Shown piece after piece: positions 44,117 to 53,498 of a stretch of DNA of 64,000 nt. The stretch lies in NCBI RefSeq assembly GCF_900105965.1, contig NZ_FNTV01000001.1, forward strand, positions 124,001 through 188,000, read 5' to 3'. Below the pieces are notes generated by a model that saw nothing but the letters and a program-made list of their open reading frames with translations, was not told the origin of the DNA and searched no databases. The position numbers were made by a program, and so were the translations under genes. This DNA is from Arthrobacter alpinus (GTDB lineage: Bacteria > Actinomycetota > Actinomycetes > Actinomycetales > Micrococcaceae). Each line of letters begins with the position of its first letter. Within the stretch, counting starts at the first letter, position 1.

Positions 44117-44971
44117 CTACGGCCCGGTGGGGGCATGCAGCACCTGGCCCGGGAGTATGAAATTCGGATCGGGCCCTATGGTCTCGCGGTTTGCCTGATA
44201 CCAGCGCGGCCAGGCGAGGGCCACATCAACGTCGCTGGAGAATGGGCCAAGTGAGGCAGCAACTATGTTCCATAGGTTGTCTCCGCTTTTGACCACCACG
44301 TCGGTTTCGGCATCGCCTGCTTGGGAGTCTTTACGCGGAGTATTTGCGGGTGCACTCTCCTGCGCTACGGCCTGCTCCGCCGGAGTTGTTCGCACGGGTG
44401 GACGCACCAACACACCTGGATCCGTAGCGACACTCCGTGGTATCCACGCAGGCTCAACGGCTTCCGGCGCTTCCGGCGGAAGAACATTCTGGCCGCCAAT
44501 GCCTTGGCCGCTGCCCTGACTGGTATCACCTTGTTCTGGTGGCGCGGAAGCATTCGGCACGGCTGGCGCCGTTGACACGGTGCCCGGGTGCCAGCTTGGA
44601 TCCGTCCCGGCCGACGGCGCGGCCTGTGCCAGCTGTGCAGCTATCAGGTTTATCCCCAACACTGCGATAACAATCCTGCGCATGAACGCCGGAGAACATG
44701 ATCCCGTGAACGCGGCAACCCTTGCCGCACCTAGCTGTTGAGCTACAGCGGAAATCAAGGCACAAGAAATGGCCAGAATCCACCAGCACAGCAGGGCAAT
44801 TCCCGCGCCGGCACTTCCCACGCCCATCAATTCCGGCAGATCCATTGGTTGCGCAGCTTCGATGCTGGACCAGCGGAGCCTCAGGAGTGAAACTCCGCTG
44901 AAGACGAGCGATCCGCCGAGCAGCAAGATTGCCCCTGTCATCGCAAGGTCCGCGAAATTTTGCCGTTTCAC
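44117..44971 (-). CDS. Membrane-anchored LysM domain protein
   Basis: A 284-residue protein. Three hydrophobic helices lie in the N-terminal half (about 8-30, 49-72 and 88-109), then a Pro/Ala/Ser-rich extracytoplasmic stretch, then a single C-terminal LysM-like domain (about 225-282) beginning VVVKSGDNLWNIVAASLG. LysM binds N-acetylglucosamine in peptidoglycan, so the protein probably links the membrane to the wall. The GTG at 44971 was chosen because AAGGAGAT lies 3-4 bases upstream; an open frame to 45196 exists but lacks such a signal. It is divergent from the hypothetical gene at 45145. Confidence 0.82.
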   Translation of the reverse strand: MKRQNFADLAMTGAILLLGGSLVFSGVSLLRLRWSSIEAAQPMDLPELMGVGSAGAGIALLCWWILAISCALISAVAQQLGAARVAAFTGSCSPAFMRRIVIAVLGINLIAAQLAQAAPSAGTDPSWHPGTVSTAPAVPNASAPPEQGDTSQGSGQGIGGQNVLPPEAPEAVEPAWIPRSVATDPGVLVRPPVRTTPAEQAVAQESAPANTPRKDSQAGDAETDVVVKSGDNLWNIVAASLGPFSSDVDVALAWPRWYQANRETIGPDPNFILPGQVLHAPTGP

Positions 44972-45144
44972 CGAGATCTCCTTTGAACTCGTTTGGCACT
45001 CTTTGGCATCTTTAAAATGCATAGAACTTATTTTGAACCCATCAATGCTCTTGTGTCCATAGCTCGGGGAAGATTGTGGACAACGGAGCACGGCGCAGTG
45101 CTGGATGTGTTGACGCGATGCCCTCAGGGGTTTAACGTGGCGCC

Positions 45145-45705
45145 ATGCGATGGGAGCTGCTTTTTGGGGATCTTGAAACCCAACTGCATGCCGCAACGCA
45201 GCAGGATTTGGAACAGCGCATCAATGAACTTGCCCGGGTTGAATTGGCTCAGGCCACGTTTGCGGAGGTCTTGCGAGGTTCCTTGGATCGGCAACTTTCG
45301 GTCATCATGTGCAACGGAAGCGCCTTCCATGGCGAGGTGCAACGGGTGGAGCACCACTGGATGTTATTGGGCGAGGGCAGCCGTTCGGCACTCATACCGT
45401 TGGCCAAAATTCTGCGTGTGCAAGGTACCGGCACGCAGCGGGTTGGCGTGTCGTCGAAGATCCCGTACACCTTGCAGGCCGCACTTCGGGTGCTGGCGCG
45501 CAACAGGTCCGCCGTTGTTTTGGGCCTGGAAGGGAACCAGCCGGCAACACTGCGCGGAGTGCTGGATCAAGTAGGTGCAGATTATCTGCAGATGATGCAA
45601 ATGGCCGATGGCGTGGGCCGGGATCGCGGCAACACGCAGGGAATCGTTGTGGTTCCATTGGCGGGGGTGGTCTCGATAGCATCAGCCTCAGACAATGAAT
45701 TCTGA
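45145..45705 (+). CDS. Conserved hypothetical protein, possible SH3/Sm-like barrel
   Basis: I do not recognise this 186-residue protein. A polar helical N terminus (about 8-45, rich in Gln, Glu and Leu) is followed by a strand-rich region (LSVIMCNGSAFHGEVQRVEHH, ALIPLAKILRVQG) and then a second one (AVVLGLEGNQPATLRGVLDQV, IVVVPLAGVVSIASA). The two similar regions suggest two small beta-barrel repeats of SH3 or Sm-like type, an inference from pattern only. No signal peptide or membrane helix is present. It lies between the LysM gene (divergent) and the small HTH gene (convergent) in the group described at 43464-48461. Confidence 0.65.
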   Translation: MRWELLFGDLETQLHAATQQDLEQRINELARVELAQATFAEVLRGSLDRQLSVIMCNGSAFHGEVQRVEHHWMLLGEGSRSALIPLAKILRVQGTGTQRVGVSSKIPYTLQAALRVLARNRSAVVLGLEGNQPATLRGVLDQVGADYLQMMQMADGVGRDRGNTQGIVVVPLAGVVSIASASDNEF

Positions 45706-45779
45706 CGCTGGGGCCGAGACTGCGTACCTGGGAATCGGGGTTGTCGGAACCGGCGCAGCCTCCAGGATCCTCGCAGGGG

Positions 45780-46001
45780 CTAGTTGCGTGGCTCGGCGTT
45801 CTCTGCTGAAAGCAGCATGGCGCGGGCGGCCGCATGGCGGTCATCGATGAACTGCTCAAATTTCGTGGCGTCCACGCGCCACTGTCCACGGCCACCAATT
45901 TGGAATGCAGGCAATTCGCCGCTGTGCACCAGTGCGTAGCATGCGGCAGCGGAGATCTGCAGCTGTTCGGCAACATCGGCCAGAGTAAGGAATCGAGGCA
46001 T
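45780..46001 (-). CDS. Small excisionase-like (MerR-type) HTH protein
   Basis: A 73-residue protein made of one HTH_17 winged-helix domain: FLTLADVAEQLQISAAACYA gives the helix-turn-helix and GGRGQWRVDATKFEQFIDD the wing and last helix. Such proteins act as directionality factors of integrases or as small regulators. No integrase, att site or phage gene lies nearby, so regulation of the neighbouring group is more likely. The start has only a moderate signal (AAGAGG about 12 bases upstream). It faces right toward the SAF gene across a 196-base promoter region. Confidence 0.8.
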   Translation of the reverse strand: MPRFLTLADVAEQLQISAAACYALVHSGELPAFQIGGRGQWRVDATKFEQFIDDRHAAARAMLLSAENAEPRN

Positions 46002-46197
46002 GCAACCATTATCGCCTCTTTTGATCGTGGTTGGCGAGGTTCGCAGTTGTTATCCACAGAATTCAGGTCATTTTTGTGGAGGGGGTTTCGTGGAGCCCGG
46101 ATCGACGGTAGAAATGGTACACGGAAGCAATTCTCGTCACGTTCACTCGATGCCGGTCGGCTCCATGTGGTGGCGAGTTCCCTGAGGGGGAGGAACT

Positions 46198-46839
46198 ATG
46201 GCTGTGGATGAATATGCACCGGCGCCTCGAATGCGCAAGCCATCATGGAAGGACCCGCGGCTGCTCATCGGCATCCTTATGGTTCTGGCCTCGGCAGCGG
46301 GTGTAGTGGCTCTTGTGGGAAGCGCAGGGAAGACTGTGCCAATGTATGCGGCGAAGAATGCCCTGGTGGTTGGACAGAAAATTACACCGGAATCCTTCAC
46401 GGTTGTTCAGGTGCAACTTGGCGAGGTAGGCGGCAAGTACATGGATCCGGCGGAAGTGCTGGGGGATAACTCAGTGGCCGTCCGAATGGTGCCCAAAGGC
46501 GAGTTGGTGTCTCGCTCGAGCATTGGGCAAACGGACGCCCTGGATCGCAAACCTGTTTCCGTCAAGGTGGACGAGCCGCTACCGAAGGAAGTTCTCGTTG
46601 GTACCTACGTTGATGTGTGGGTTGCCTTGCCCGATGAACGCAATGGTTTTCAGGCTCCCGTGCTAATGCTCCCCGGTGCCGAAGTTGCAGCTCTCAATGT
46701 TGCCAATTCCTCCCTGGGATCGGGCAAGAACACACAACTCATGGTCCTGGTTTCTGACACGCAGATGCCAAAATTCCTTGGCGCTGTCGCCAATCAGGCC
46801 AAAGTCTCCGTTGTATGGAATCCAGGGGCGATCCCGTGA
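46198..46839 (+). CDS. SAF-domain membrane protein (CpaB/RcpC-like)
   Basis: A 213-residue protein with one N-terminal transmembrane helix (about residues 20-41, LLIGILMVLASAAGVVALVG) and an extracytoplasmic SAF domain (about 50-115: VPMYAAKNALVVGQKITPES, AVRMVPKGELVSRSSIG). CpaB/RcpC proteins of this kind stabilise the secretin or outer ring of Tad/Flp pili; in this Gram-positive context the wall-facing role is unknown. AGGGGGAGG lies 5 bases before the ATG. The stop overlaps the GTG of the ATPase gene by 4 bases, so the two are co-translated. Confidence 0.82.
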   Translation: MAVDEYAPAPRMRKPSWKDPRLLIGILMVLASAAGVVALVGSAGKTVPMYAAKNALVVGQKITPESFTVVQVQLGEVGGKYMDPAEVLGDNSVAVRMVPKGELVSRSSIGQTDALDRKPVSVKVDEPLPKEVLVGTYVDVWVALPDERNGFQAPVLMLPGAEVAALNVANSSLGSGKNTQLMVLVSDTQMPKFLGAVANQAKVSVVWNPGAIP

Positions 46840-48461
46840 CCACGTTGACGGTTGTTTCGGTGGGCGATACGCCGCTGAACGTCATTGACCAACTTGCCCG
46901 TACCCACGGCAACATACAAGTTGTGCGGCGCTGCCCGGAATTATCGGAACTTCTTGCAGCCTGTCAGAGCGGCTTGGCCCAGGTTGCTGTCGTTTCTGCG
47001 TTCGGCGCGGAGCTGACTGCCACGCTCATAGATCGCCTCACTGCTGTGGGCGTCATTGTGGTGGCCATTGCGGGATCACCCGAGGAAGCCCAACGCCTCC
47101 GGAGCGCCGGGGCCACGACCGTCCCCGAGCACGTCACCGCGGAGGGCCTCGGTGAGGTGATCCGCGCGGCGGTAGCCGGACGGCGACACACGGGATCCGG
47201 AGGGTATTCTGTTCCCGCCACATACAACCGCGCCGCCCACGACTCGGCCGCCGCGTACGAGGGCGAACCGGCCGCAAGAGACGATGCCAGCGCGGTCACC
47301 GGCGCGGAGGCAAACTCTCTTGACCCACCCCACCTGTCGGCCGCACCCACGCCCAGTTTGTCCGAGGAACGCTGGGAACCAAACGAATCCGGAGAATCGG
47401 AGCCGTTCAAGTCAGGTGGCGACGGACAGAAGATCACGCGCCAGCGACTCAAAGGAACTTCGCCATCCGGCCCGCTGCCCGGTTTGGGGATCCGGACCAA
47501 AATCGCAGCTCGACTACGTCTTCCAGGCAGTCATGTTCGGCAACGGATTCCAGCCAAGGCAGCTACAGGCCGGACCGTCGAGCCGCCCATCGGCGGTGCC
47601 GGCAGAGGCGCCGTTGTGGCGATCTGGGGCCCCATCGGATCGCCCGGACGAACCACTGTAGCCATCAACCTTGCGGCCGAACAAGCAGCTGCAGGCCGCA
47701 AGGTCATGCTGATCGACGCGGATACCTACGGTGCCAGCGTTGCCGCCGCCTTGGGATTACTGGATGAGGCGGCCTCCTTTGCGCAGGCGTGCAGGGCGGC
47801 TGATCAGGGAGGGCTCGGTCCTGTGCACTTGGCCAAGACGGCAACGCAGGTGGTCTTTGATGGGGGTACGTTTTCGCTGTTGACCGGTTTGACGAGGGCT
47901 GACCGTTGGCCCGAACTACGGGCAGCCGCCGTTGAACGTGTTATCGATGCAGCGCGTGAACTTGTGGATCTGGTGATTGTGGATTGTGGGTTTGCGCTGG
48001 AAAACGATGAAGAGCTCAGCTACGACACCGTGGCACCACGGCGGAACGCGGCCACGTTGGCGGCACTTGGGCGCGCGGACTTGGTGTACGCAGTAGGAAA
48101 TAGTGACCCTCTTGGTATTCCGCGCCTCATCCGGGGACTGGACGAGTTGGGTCGCGCCTGCCCCGGGAGGAGCGTTCTCGTGGTGGTGAACAAGGTGCGG
48201 CGGAAGGCGGTGGGTGGAGCCCCAGAGCGGGCTCTGATACAGGCATGGGAACGGTTTGGGCCGGCGGAAACCATCAGCCATTTCCTGCCTTGGGATCCGG
48301 AATTGACAGACAAAGCCATGCTCGAAGGGCGGCTTCTGCGTGAGCTTTCTCCGGACGCCCCACTTAGCTTGGCGATCCGCGCCATGAGTTGTGCAGGTGA
48401 CCAGCAAAATCCAACAATCCCTGTAACAAAAGCCACAACAAGGGTTGATGTTCGGGGTTAG
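46836..48461 (+). CDS. ParA/CpaE-like ATPase with an atypical P-loop
   Basis: A 541-residue protein. Residues 1-115 look like a receiver-like alpha/beta domain (TLTVVSVGDTPLNVIDQLAR, and GVIVVAIAGSPEEAQRLRS), as in CpaE/TadZ. A long low-complexity linker (about 117-255) follows. The C-terminal ATPase domain begins VVAIWGPIGSPGRTTVAINL; the P-loop has Arg272 where Lys is invariant in ParA/MinD, and the signature Lys of the deviant Walker A is also missing. Walker A' appears as VMLIDADTYG and a later VIVDCGFALE is Walker B-like. GTG 46836 overlaps the SAF stop. A TadZ-like role in localising an envelope machine is plausible but no TadA, TadB or pilin gene is present. Confidence 0.8.
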   Translation: MTTLTVVSVGDTPLNVIDQLARTHGNIQVVRRCPELSELLAACQSGLAQVAVVSAFGAELTATLIDRLTAVGVIVVAIAGSPEEAQRLRSAGATTVPEHVTAEGLGEVIRAAVAGRRHTGSGGYSVPATYNRAAHDSAAAYEGEPAARDDASAVTGAEANSLDPPHLSAAPTPSLSEERWEPNESGESEPFKSGGDGQKITRQRLKGTSPSGPLPGLGIRTKIAARLRLPGSHVRQRIPAKAATGRTVEPPIGGAGRGAVVAIWGPIGSPGRTTVAINLAAEQAAAGRKVMLIDADTYGASVAAALGLLDEAASFAQACRAADQGGLGPVHLAKTATQVVFDGGTFSLLTGLTRADRWPELRAAAVERVIDAARELVDLVIVDCGFALENDEELSYDTVAPRRNAATLAALGRADLVYAVGNSDPLGIPRLIRGLDELGRACPGRSVLVVVNKVRRKAVGGAPERALIQAWERFGPAETISHFLPWDPELTDKAMLEGRLLRELSPDAPLSLAIRAMSCAGDQQNPTIPVTKATTRVDVRG

Positions 48462-48520
48462 GCTCAGGTGTACTGCTCGCAATGAAGCGAACTTTTTCTC
48501 TTGACGGAGGCGTTATTTTC

Positions 48521-51500
48521 ATGTCATCGAACTCACCCAGCCACGAATCGGCCTTGGACCAAGCCAAGTTTGGTGGCGAGGGGTTCCTTGCGGACTATTT
48601 TGTGCAACTCTCCCAGGAAGACGCGGCACTTTACGACTCGGATATCCTGAACGCACGGGCCTACTCGCACCAGTTGCTGGCTATGACCCGAACTCCGGGC
48701 CAGGCCAACATGGAAATCCTAGACGAACCCGACGCCAGCATGGTTTACATCATCACCGATGACATGCCGTTTTTGGTTGACTCTGTCAGTGCGGAGTTGG
48801 TCCGACAAAACCAAGGAATCCATCTCGTCACCCACCCTGTTTTCGTCGTTTCCAGGGACAAGGCAAGCAACCGACTGACCCGGGTGACCAGGGTTCCCTC
48901 TCATGCAGGCGTGGCAAGTGGTGATACTTCGGCGATGCCGAACATTGCCCATCTCCTGGGCGACGGCGACAATGCATCCTTCCTGGAATCATGGATTGCC
49001 ATTGAAATTACCAAGATCGGCGATGAGGCCAAGGCAGAACTCCTGGCCGGGCTGGACCGAGTTCTGAGCAACGTCCGCGCTGCGGTTGAGGACTGGCCGG
49101 CCATGCGGGAGAAGGCTTTGAGCCGGGCGGAAATTCTGGCAACTGTCCTTTCCGGGGAGTCTCTCGTTGACCTTCGCGAGGCAGAAGATCTGCTGCACTG
49201 GATGGAGGCCGACAACTTCACCTTCCTCGGCTACCGTGAGTACGACCTCGACAAGCGCGACGGCGAAGACGTCCTGGTCAACCGTGAAGGCAGCGGTTTG
49301 GGTATTCTCCGTGACGGCTCCAGCCACCCAACGGTGCAGCACCTCACTGTCACTGGACAACGCAAGGCACGTGAAAAGCGCGTTCTGGTCATCACCAAGG
49401 CCAACTCCCGTTCCACCGTTCACAGAGGCGCCTACCTGGACTATATCGGGGTCAAGTCCTTTGATTCCCAGGGCAATGTCAACGGCGAACAGCGTTTCAT
49501 CGGCCTGTTTTCTTCGGCCGTCTACACAGGTTCGGTCCGCAATATTCCGGTGGTGCGGGAAAAGGTGAACGAGGTACTTCGGCACTTTGGCTTCCCTCCC
49601 AATTCACATTCGGGCAAGGATCTTTTTGCCGTCCTGGAGACGTACCCGCGCGATGAGTTGTTTCAGATCGAGGTCTCGGATCTGATCGAGATTGCCTCCG
49701 GCATCTTGCGCTTGGCCGAAAGGCGTCGTACCCGGTTGTTCCTGCGGCCAGATATTTATGGCAGGTTCATGTCCGCGCTGGTTTACATACCGCGAGATCG
49801 GTACACCACCGCCGTGCGTCACCGCATCGAGGAAGAGCTCATGCGAACCTTCGACGGCGTCTCGATCGACTTTGAGGCGCGCATGAGTGAATCGGCCCTG
49901 GCTAGGTTGTTCTTCCGCATCCGGCTGTCCAAAAATCACTCCTTGCCAGCCGATCTGCAGGTAGCGGAACTGGAAGAGCGCCTGGTACGGGCGGCGCGAT
50001 CGTGGCCCGAAGGCATTGCTCAGGTGCTCCGGGATTCTCAGTCTCAGGATCATGCAGAAATCCTTGTGGCCAAATGGTCGGAGGCCTTTCCTGCAAGTTA
50101 CCGGGTCGACTTTGAAGTTGAAGACGCGCTGGCGGATATTGCCCGTTTTGAGGACTTTGACGACAAGTACAAGACTGCGACAGCTGACGGAAAGACTCCC
50201 GGACAGTGCGCGCCAGGCATGCATGTTTACGTGCCCGCCGGGCACGGGATGGAGTTGGAGGAGGACGCACGAGTCAAGCTCTACATGGCCCACCCGAAGA
50301 GCTTGACGCAGATTTTGCCGTTCTTCCACAACCTTGGGTTGGAAGTCATCGATGAACGTCCCTTCGAAATTGAAACTGCTGACAAGCGTGACTTCTTCCT
50401 TTACGATCTTGGCCTGAAATACCCCGCTGGCGTGGATCCGCTGGCCACCGCCGGGCTTTTGGCTGAGGCGTTTGGCGCTGCGATCACGGGACTGAGCGAA
50501 TCTGACAACTTTGACCGCTTGGTCTTGACAGAGGGCATGGCATGGCGCCAGATTGTCATTCTGCGTGCCTACGCCAAGTACATGCGCCAGATGGGCAACA
50601 CAAACTCTTTCGGCTTCATTGCCAACACCTTGCTGCAGAACGTTGCGGTCACGCGAGGCCTCGTTGAGCTGTTTGAGGCTCGCTTTGACCCGTCGGTTGG
50701 CGATTCTGCACGCCCCGCACTCTTGGCGGATGTTCAGCTGAGACTCAATGAGGCGCTGGAAAACGTCCCAACCCTGGACGCCGACCGAATTTTGCGTACC
50801 TTCGCGAATCTGGTGGATTCAACGTTGCGAACCAACCATTACCGCGGCCGCGAATTCCTCAGCCTGAAGCTGAACCCGGCCGGAATCGTGGGCCTGCCGG
50901 CACCGGTCCCAATGTTTGAAATTTGGGTCTACTCTCCGTGTGTTGAGGGCACGCATCTGCGGTTTGGCAAGGTTGCTCGCGGCGGTCTTCGGTGGTCGGA
51001 CCGACGCGAAGACTTCCGCACGGAAGTGCTTGGACTAGTCAAGGCACAAACGGTCAAGAATGCAGTGATTGTTCCAACCGGAGCCAAGGGCGGGTTCTTC
51101 CCCAAGGCACTTCCGAACCCCGCCGTTGACCGCGGCGCCTGGATGGCCGAGGGGCAGGCGAGTTACAAGACGTTCATCAGGGGACTGCTGGATGTCACGG
51201 ACAACCTCGTTGCCACCCCCGATGGTGAGGTGGTGGTGCCACCGGAAAATGTGGTGCGGCACGATGCTGATGACACATACCTTGTGGTTGCTGCAGATAA
51301 GGGGACGGCGTCCTTCTCCGACACTGCCAATGCGATCTCGGCCGAGTATGGCTTCTGGTTGGGCGATGCTTTCGCGTCCGGCGGTTCGGTGGGGTATGAC
51401 CACAAGGTCATGGGCATTACCGCTCGCGGCGCGTGGGAGTCCGTGAAGCGCCACTTTAGCGAGTTCGACGTCGACACGCAGACGCAGGAGTTCACGGCGG

Positions 51501-53395
51501 TTGGTGTGGGGGACATGTCCGGGGACGTGTTCGGCAATGGCCTGCTGAGGACCCGTCACGTGCGGCTGGTTGCGGCCTTCGACCACCGGGATATTTTCCT
51601 TGACCCGAACCCGGTTGCCGGCCCGGCATTTGACGAGCGGCAGCGGTTGTATGATCTGCCGCGTTCGTCCTGGCAGGACTACAACCAGGACCTCATTAGC
51701 CGCGGTGGTGGCGTTTTTTCGCGATCATTGAAGTCGATTCCGATCTCTCCCGAAGTGGGATTGGCGTTGGGGCTGCCCGAGGGCACCGTGAAGCTCAGCC
51801 CGCCGGAACTGCTCAAGGCTGTGCTGCTGGCGCCGACGGATCTGTTGTACAACGGCGGTATTGGCACCTACATCAAGGCGCGCTCGGAAAGTAACCTCGC
51901 GGTAGGGGACAAGGCCAACGATTCCATCCGCGTCGACGGCGCCGACCTGCGCGTGAAGGTTATTGGCGAGGGTGGAAACCTGGGAATGACTCAGCGCGGA
52001 CGCGTGGAAGCCGCGCTTAACGGTGTCATTGTGAACACCGATGCCATCGATAATTCTGCCGGCGTGGACTGTTCAGACCACGAGGTCAACATCAAGATCT
52101 TTGTTGACCGCATGGTGGCCGCAGGCAAGCTGGACGCCGGTGAACGAACCGAATTTTTGATGTCCATGACCGATGAAATCGGGCACCTGGTTCTAGAGGA
52201 CAACATTGAGCAGAACATTCTCCTGCTCAATGACCGGCAGCACGTGGTGGAGTGGACTCCCAGCCATGAACGATTCATGGATTGGTTGGAAGAACATGCC
52301 GATCTGAACCGTGAACTTGAAGCGCTCCCCAGCAACACTGAACTGCAGGAACGTGTGGCTGCAGGCCAAGGGCTCACATCCCCGGAACTATCCGTTCTGC
52401 TGGCCTACGCCAAGATGGAATTGGCCAAGGTTCTCAGCAGTAGTGATTTGGCCAGCGACCCCTGGTTCAAGGCAACACTGCGGAGCTACTTCCCGGCAGC
52501 CGTCGCCCAGCGCTTTGACGAAGAGCTCGACACACATCCGCTGCGCAAGGAGATCATTGCAACGGTCGTAGCCAATGACATGGTTAACCTGGGCGGAATC
52601 ACCTTTGCCTTCAGGGCCATGGAGGAGTCTTCGGCAAGCGAGGTCACCATTGCCAAGGCATTCATAGCACTGCACGAGATCTTCGATTTCGCATCCATGC
52701 GGTCGGCACTGCGAGAACTGCCGCCGTCGTTCCCCACCGAACAGTGGTGCCAGGTACACCTGGATATGCGTCGACTGTTGGACCGCGCCGTACGGTGGCT
52801 TGTCAATGAAGGCATCGGCAACCAGAGCGTTGAAGACGTCATCAACCGCTTCAAGCCGGTTGTGAGTACATTGGGCACTCGCATGGGTGATTTCTTCCAG
52901 GGCGTCGATGTGGCTCGCGTTGCCACGTGGTACAGCCGGGCCACGGCCTTCAATATGCCGTTGACGCTGGGACACCGCTGGGCCGAGATGTATGAAACAT
53001 ACCCGCTCCTGGACATCGCCGTGGTTAGCGAATCACTGAAAGAGACGCAAAGTGATGTGGCAAGCGTGTACTACGCGCTATACGACCGCTACGGAGTAGA
53101 TGCACTTCTTGAACGCATCACGGCGTTGCCCCGCAACGACCGGTGGCAGGCCCTGGCACGGGCTGCGCTGCGCGACGACCTCTACGCGACCACGGCGGAC
53201 ATGACTCGCAATGTCATGGACAGCACCGAAGCAGGCGGCGATCCAATGGATCGGATCATGGCGTGGGAGCTGGCGAACCAGGAGCAGCTCACACGCGCTG
53301 TCAAGATGTTTGCCGAGGTCAATGAGCTTGAACGAGACGACATGGCCTCTTTGTCGGTAGCATTGAGGCTCTTGCGTTCAATCGTGCGGCGTTAA
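48521..53395 (+). CDS. gdh: NAD-dependent glutamate dehydrogenase, large (about 180 kDa) class
   Basis: A 1624-residue single-chain NAD-glutamate dehydrogenase. The N-terminal half (about 1-700) contains ACT-like regulatory repeats (e.g. VYIITDDMPFLVDSVSAEL, NFTFLGYREYDL). The catalytic core starts at about residue 800; FGKVARGGLRWSDRREDFRT and VIVPTGAKGGFFPKALP include the glutamate-binding and catalytic Lys, and VGDKANDSIRVDGADLRVKV-type and GEGGNLGMTQ segments bind NAD. It converts glutamate to 2-oxoglutarate. GGAGG lies 10 bases before ATG 48521, chosen over an ATG at 48482. Actinobacterial relatives are inhibited by the FHA protein GarA/OdhI. Confidence 0.97.
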   Translation: MSSNSPSHESALDQAKFGGEGFLADYFVQLSQEDAALYDSDILNARAYSHQLLAMTRTPGQANMEILDEPDASMVYIITDDMPFLVDSVSAELVRQNQGIHLVTHPVFVVSRDKASNRLTRVTRVPSHAGVASGDTSAMPNIAHLLGDGDNASFLESWIAIEITKIGDEAKAELLAGLDRVLSNVRAAVEDWPAMREKALSRAEILATVLSGESLVDLREAEDLLHWMEADNFTFLGYREYDLDKRDGEDVLVNREGSGLGILRDGSSHPTVQHLTVTGQRKAREKRVLVITKANSRSTVHRGAYLDYIGVKSFDSQGNVNGEQRFIGLFSSAVYTGSVRNIPVVREKVNEVLRHFGFPPNSHSGKDLFAVLETYPRDELFQIEVSDLIEIASGILRLAERRRTRLFLRPDIYGRFMSALVYIPRDRYTTAVRHRIEEELMRTFDGVSIDFEARMSESALARLFFRIRLSKNHSLPADLQVAELEERLVRAARSWPEGIAQVLRDSQSQDHAEILVAKWSEAFPASYRVDFEVEDALADIARFEDFDDKYKTATADGKTPGQCAPGMHVYVPAGHGMELEEDARVKLYMAHPKSLTQILPFFHNLGLEVIDERPFEIETADKRDFFLYDLGLKYPAGVDPLATAGLLAEAFGAAITGLSESDNFDRLVLTEGMAWRQIVILRAYAKYMRQMGNTNSFGFIANTLLQNVAVTRGLVELFEARFDPSVGDSARPALLADVQLRLNEALENVPTLDADRILRTFANLVDSTLRTNHYRGREFLSLKLNPAGIVGLPAPVPMFEIWVYSPCVEGTHLRFGKVARGGLRWSDRREDFRTEVLGLVKAQTVKNAVIVPTGAKGGFFPKALPNPAVDRGAWMAEGQASYKTFIRGLLDVTDNLVATPDGEVVVPPENVVRHDADDTYLVVAADKGTASFSDTANAISAEYGFWLGDAFASGGSVGYDHKVMGITARGAWESVKRHFSEFDVDTQTQEFTAVGVGDMSGDVFGNGLLRTRHVRLVAAFDHRDIFLDPNPVAGPAFDERQRLYDLPRSSWQDYNQDLISRGGGVFSRSLKSIPISPEVGLALGLPEGTVKLSPPELLKAVLLAPTDLLYNGGIGTYIKARSESNLAVGDKANDSIRVDGADLRVKVIGEGGNLGMTQRGRVEAALNGVIVNTDAIDNSAGVDCSDHEVNIKIFVDRMVAAGKLDAGERTEFLMSMTDEIGHLVLEDNIEQNILLLNDRQHVVEWTPSHERFMDWLEEHADLNRELEALPSNTELQERVAAGQGLTSPELSVLLAYAKMELAKVLSSSDLASDPWFKATLRSYFPAAVAQRFDEELDTHPLRKEIIATVVANDMVNLGGITFAFRAMEESSASEVTIAKAFIALHEIFDFASMRSALRELPPSFPTEQWCQVHLDMRRLLDRAVRWLVNEGIGNQSVEDVINRFKPVVSTLGTRMGDFFQGVDVARVATWYSRATAFNMPLTLGHRWAEMYETYPLLDIAVVSESLKETQSDVASVYYALYDRYGVDALLERITALPRNDRWQALARAALRDDLYATTADMTRNVMDSTEAGGDPMDRIMAWELANQEQLTRAVKMFAEVNELERDDMASLSVALRLLRSIVRR

Positions 53396-53498
53396 AGCGT
53401 TACGGCAATTGTGCGGTTGCGGCATAAAAGCTGCAACTATTGTGGTTGGTGCCTGCCGAGGTTCGGCGGGCACCGCCACCCATCTTTTAAGGAGCCCC

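Noticed and set aside
45780-46001. Small excisionase-like gene as a sign of an integrated element
   Set aside because: No integrase, repeat pair, tRNA target or phage gene was found around it.
45075-46058. Two DnaA-box-like 9-mers (TGTGGACAA at 45075 and TTATCCACA at 46050)
   Set aside because: About one perfect match of these forms is expected by chance in a window this size, they are 1 kb apart, and no dnaA, dnaN or AT-rich unwinding region is near.
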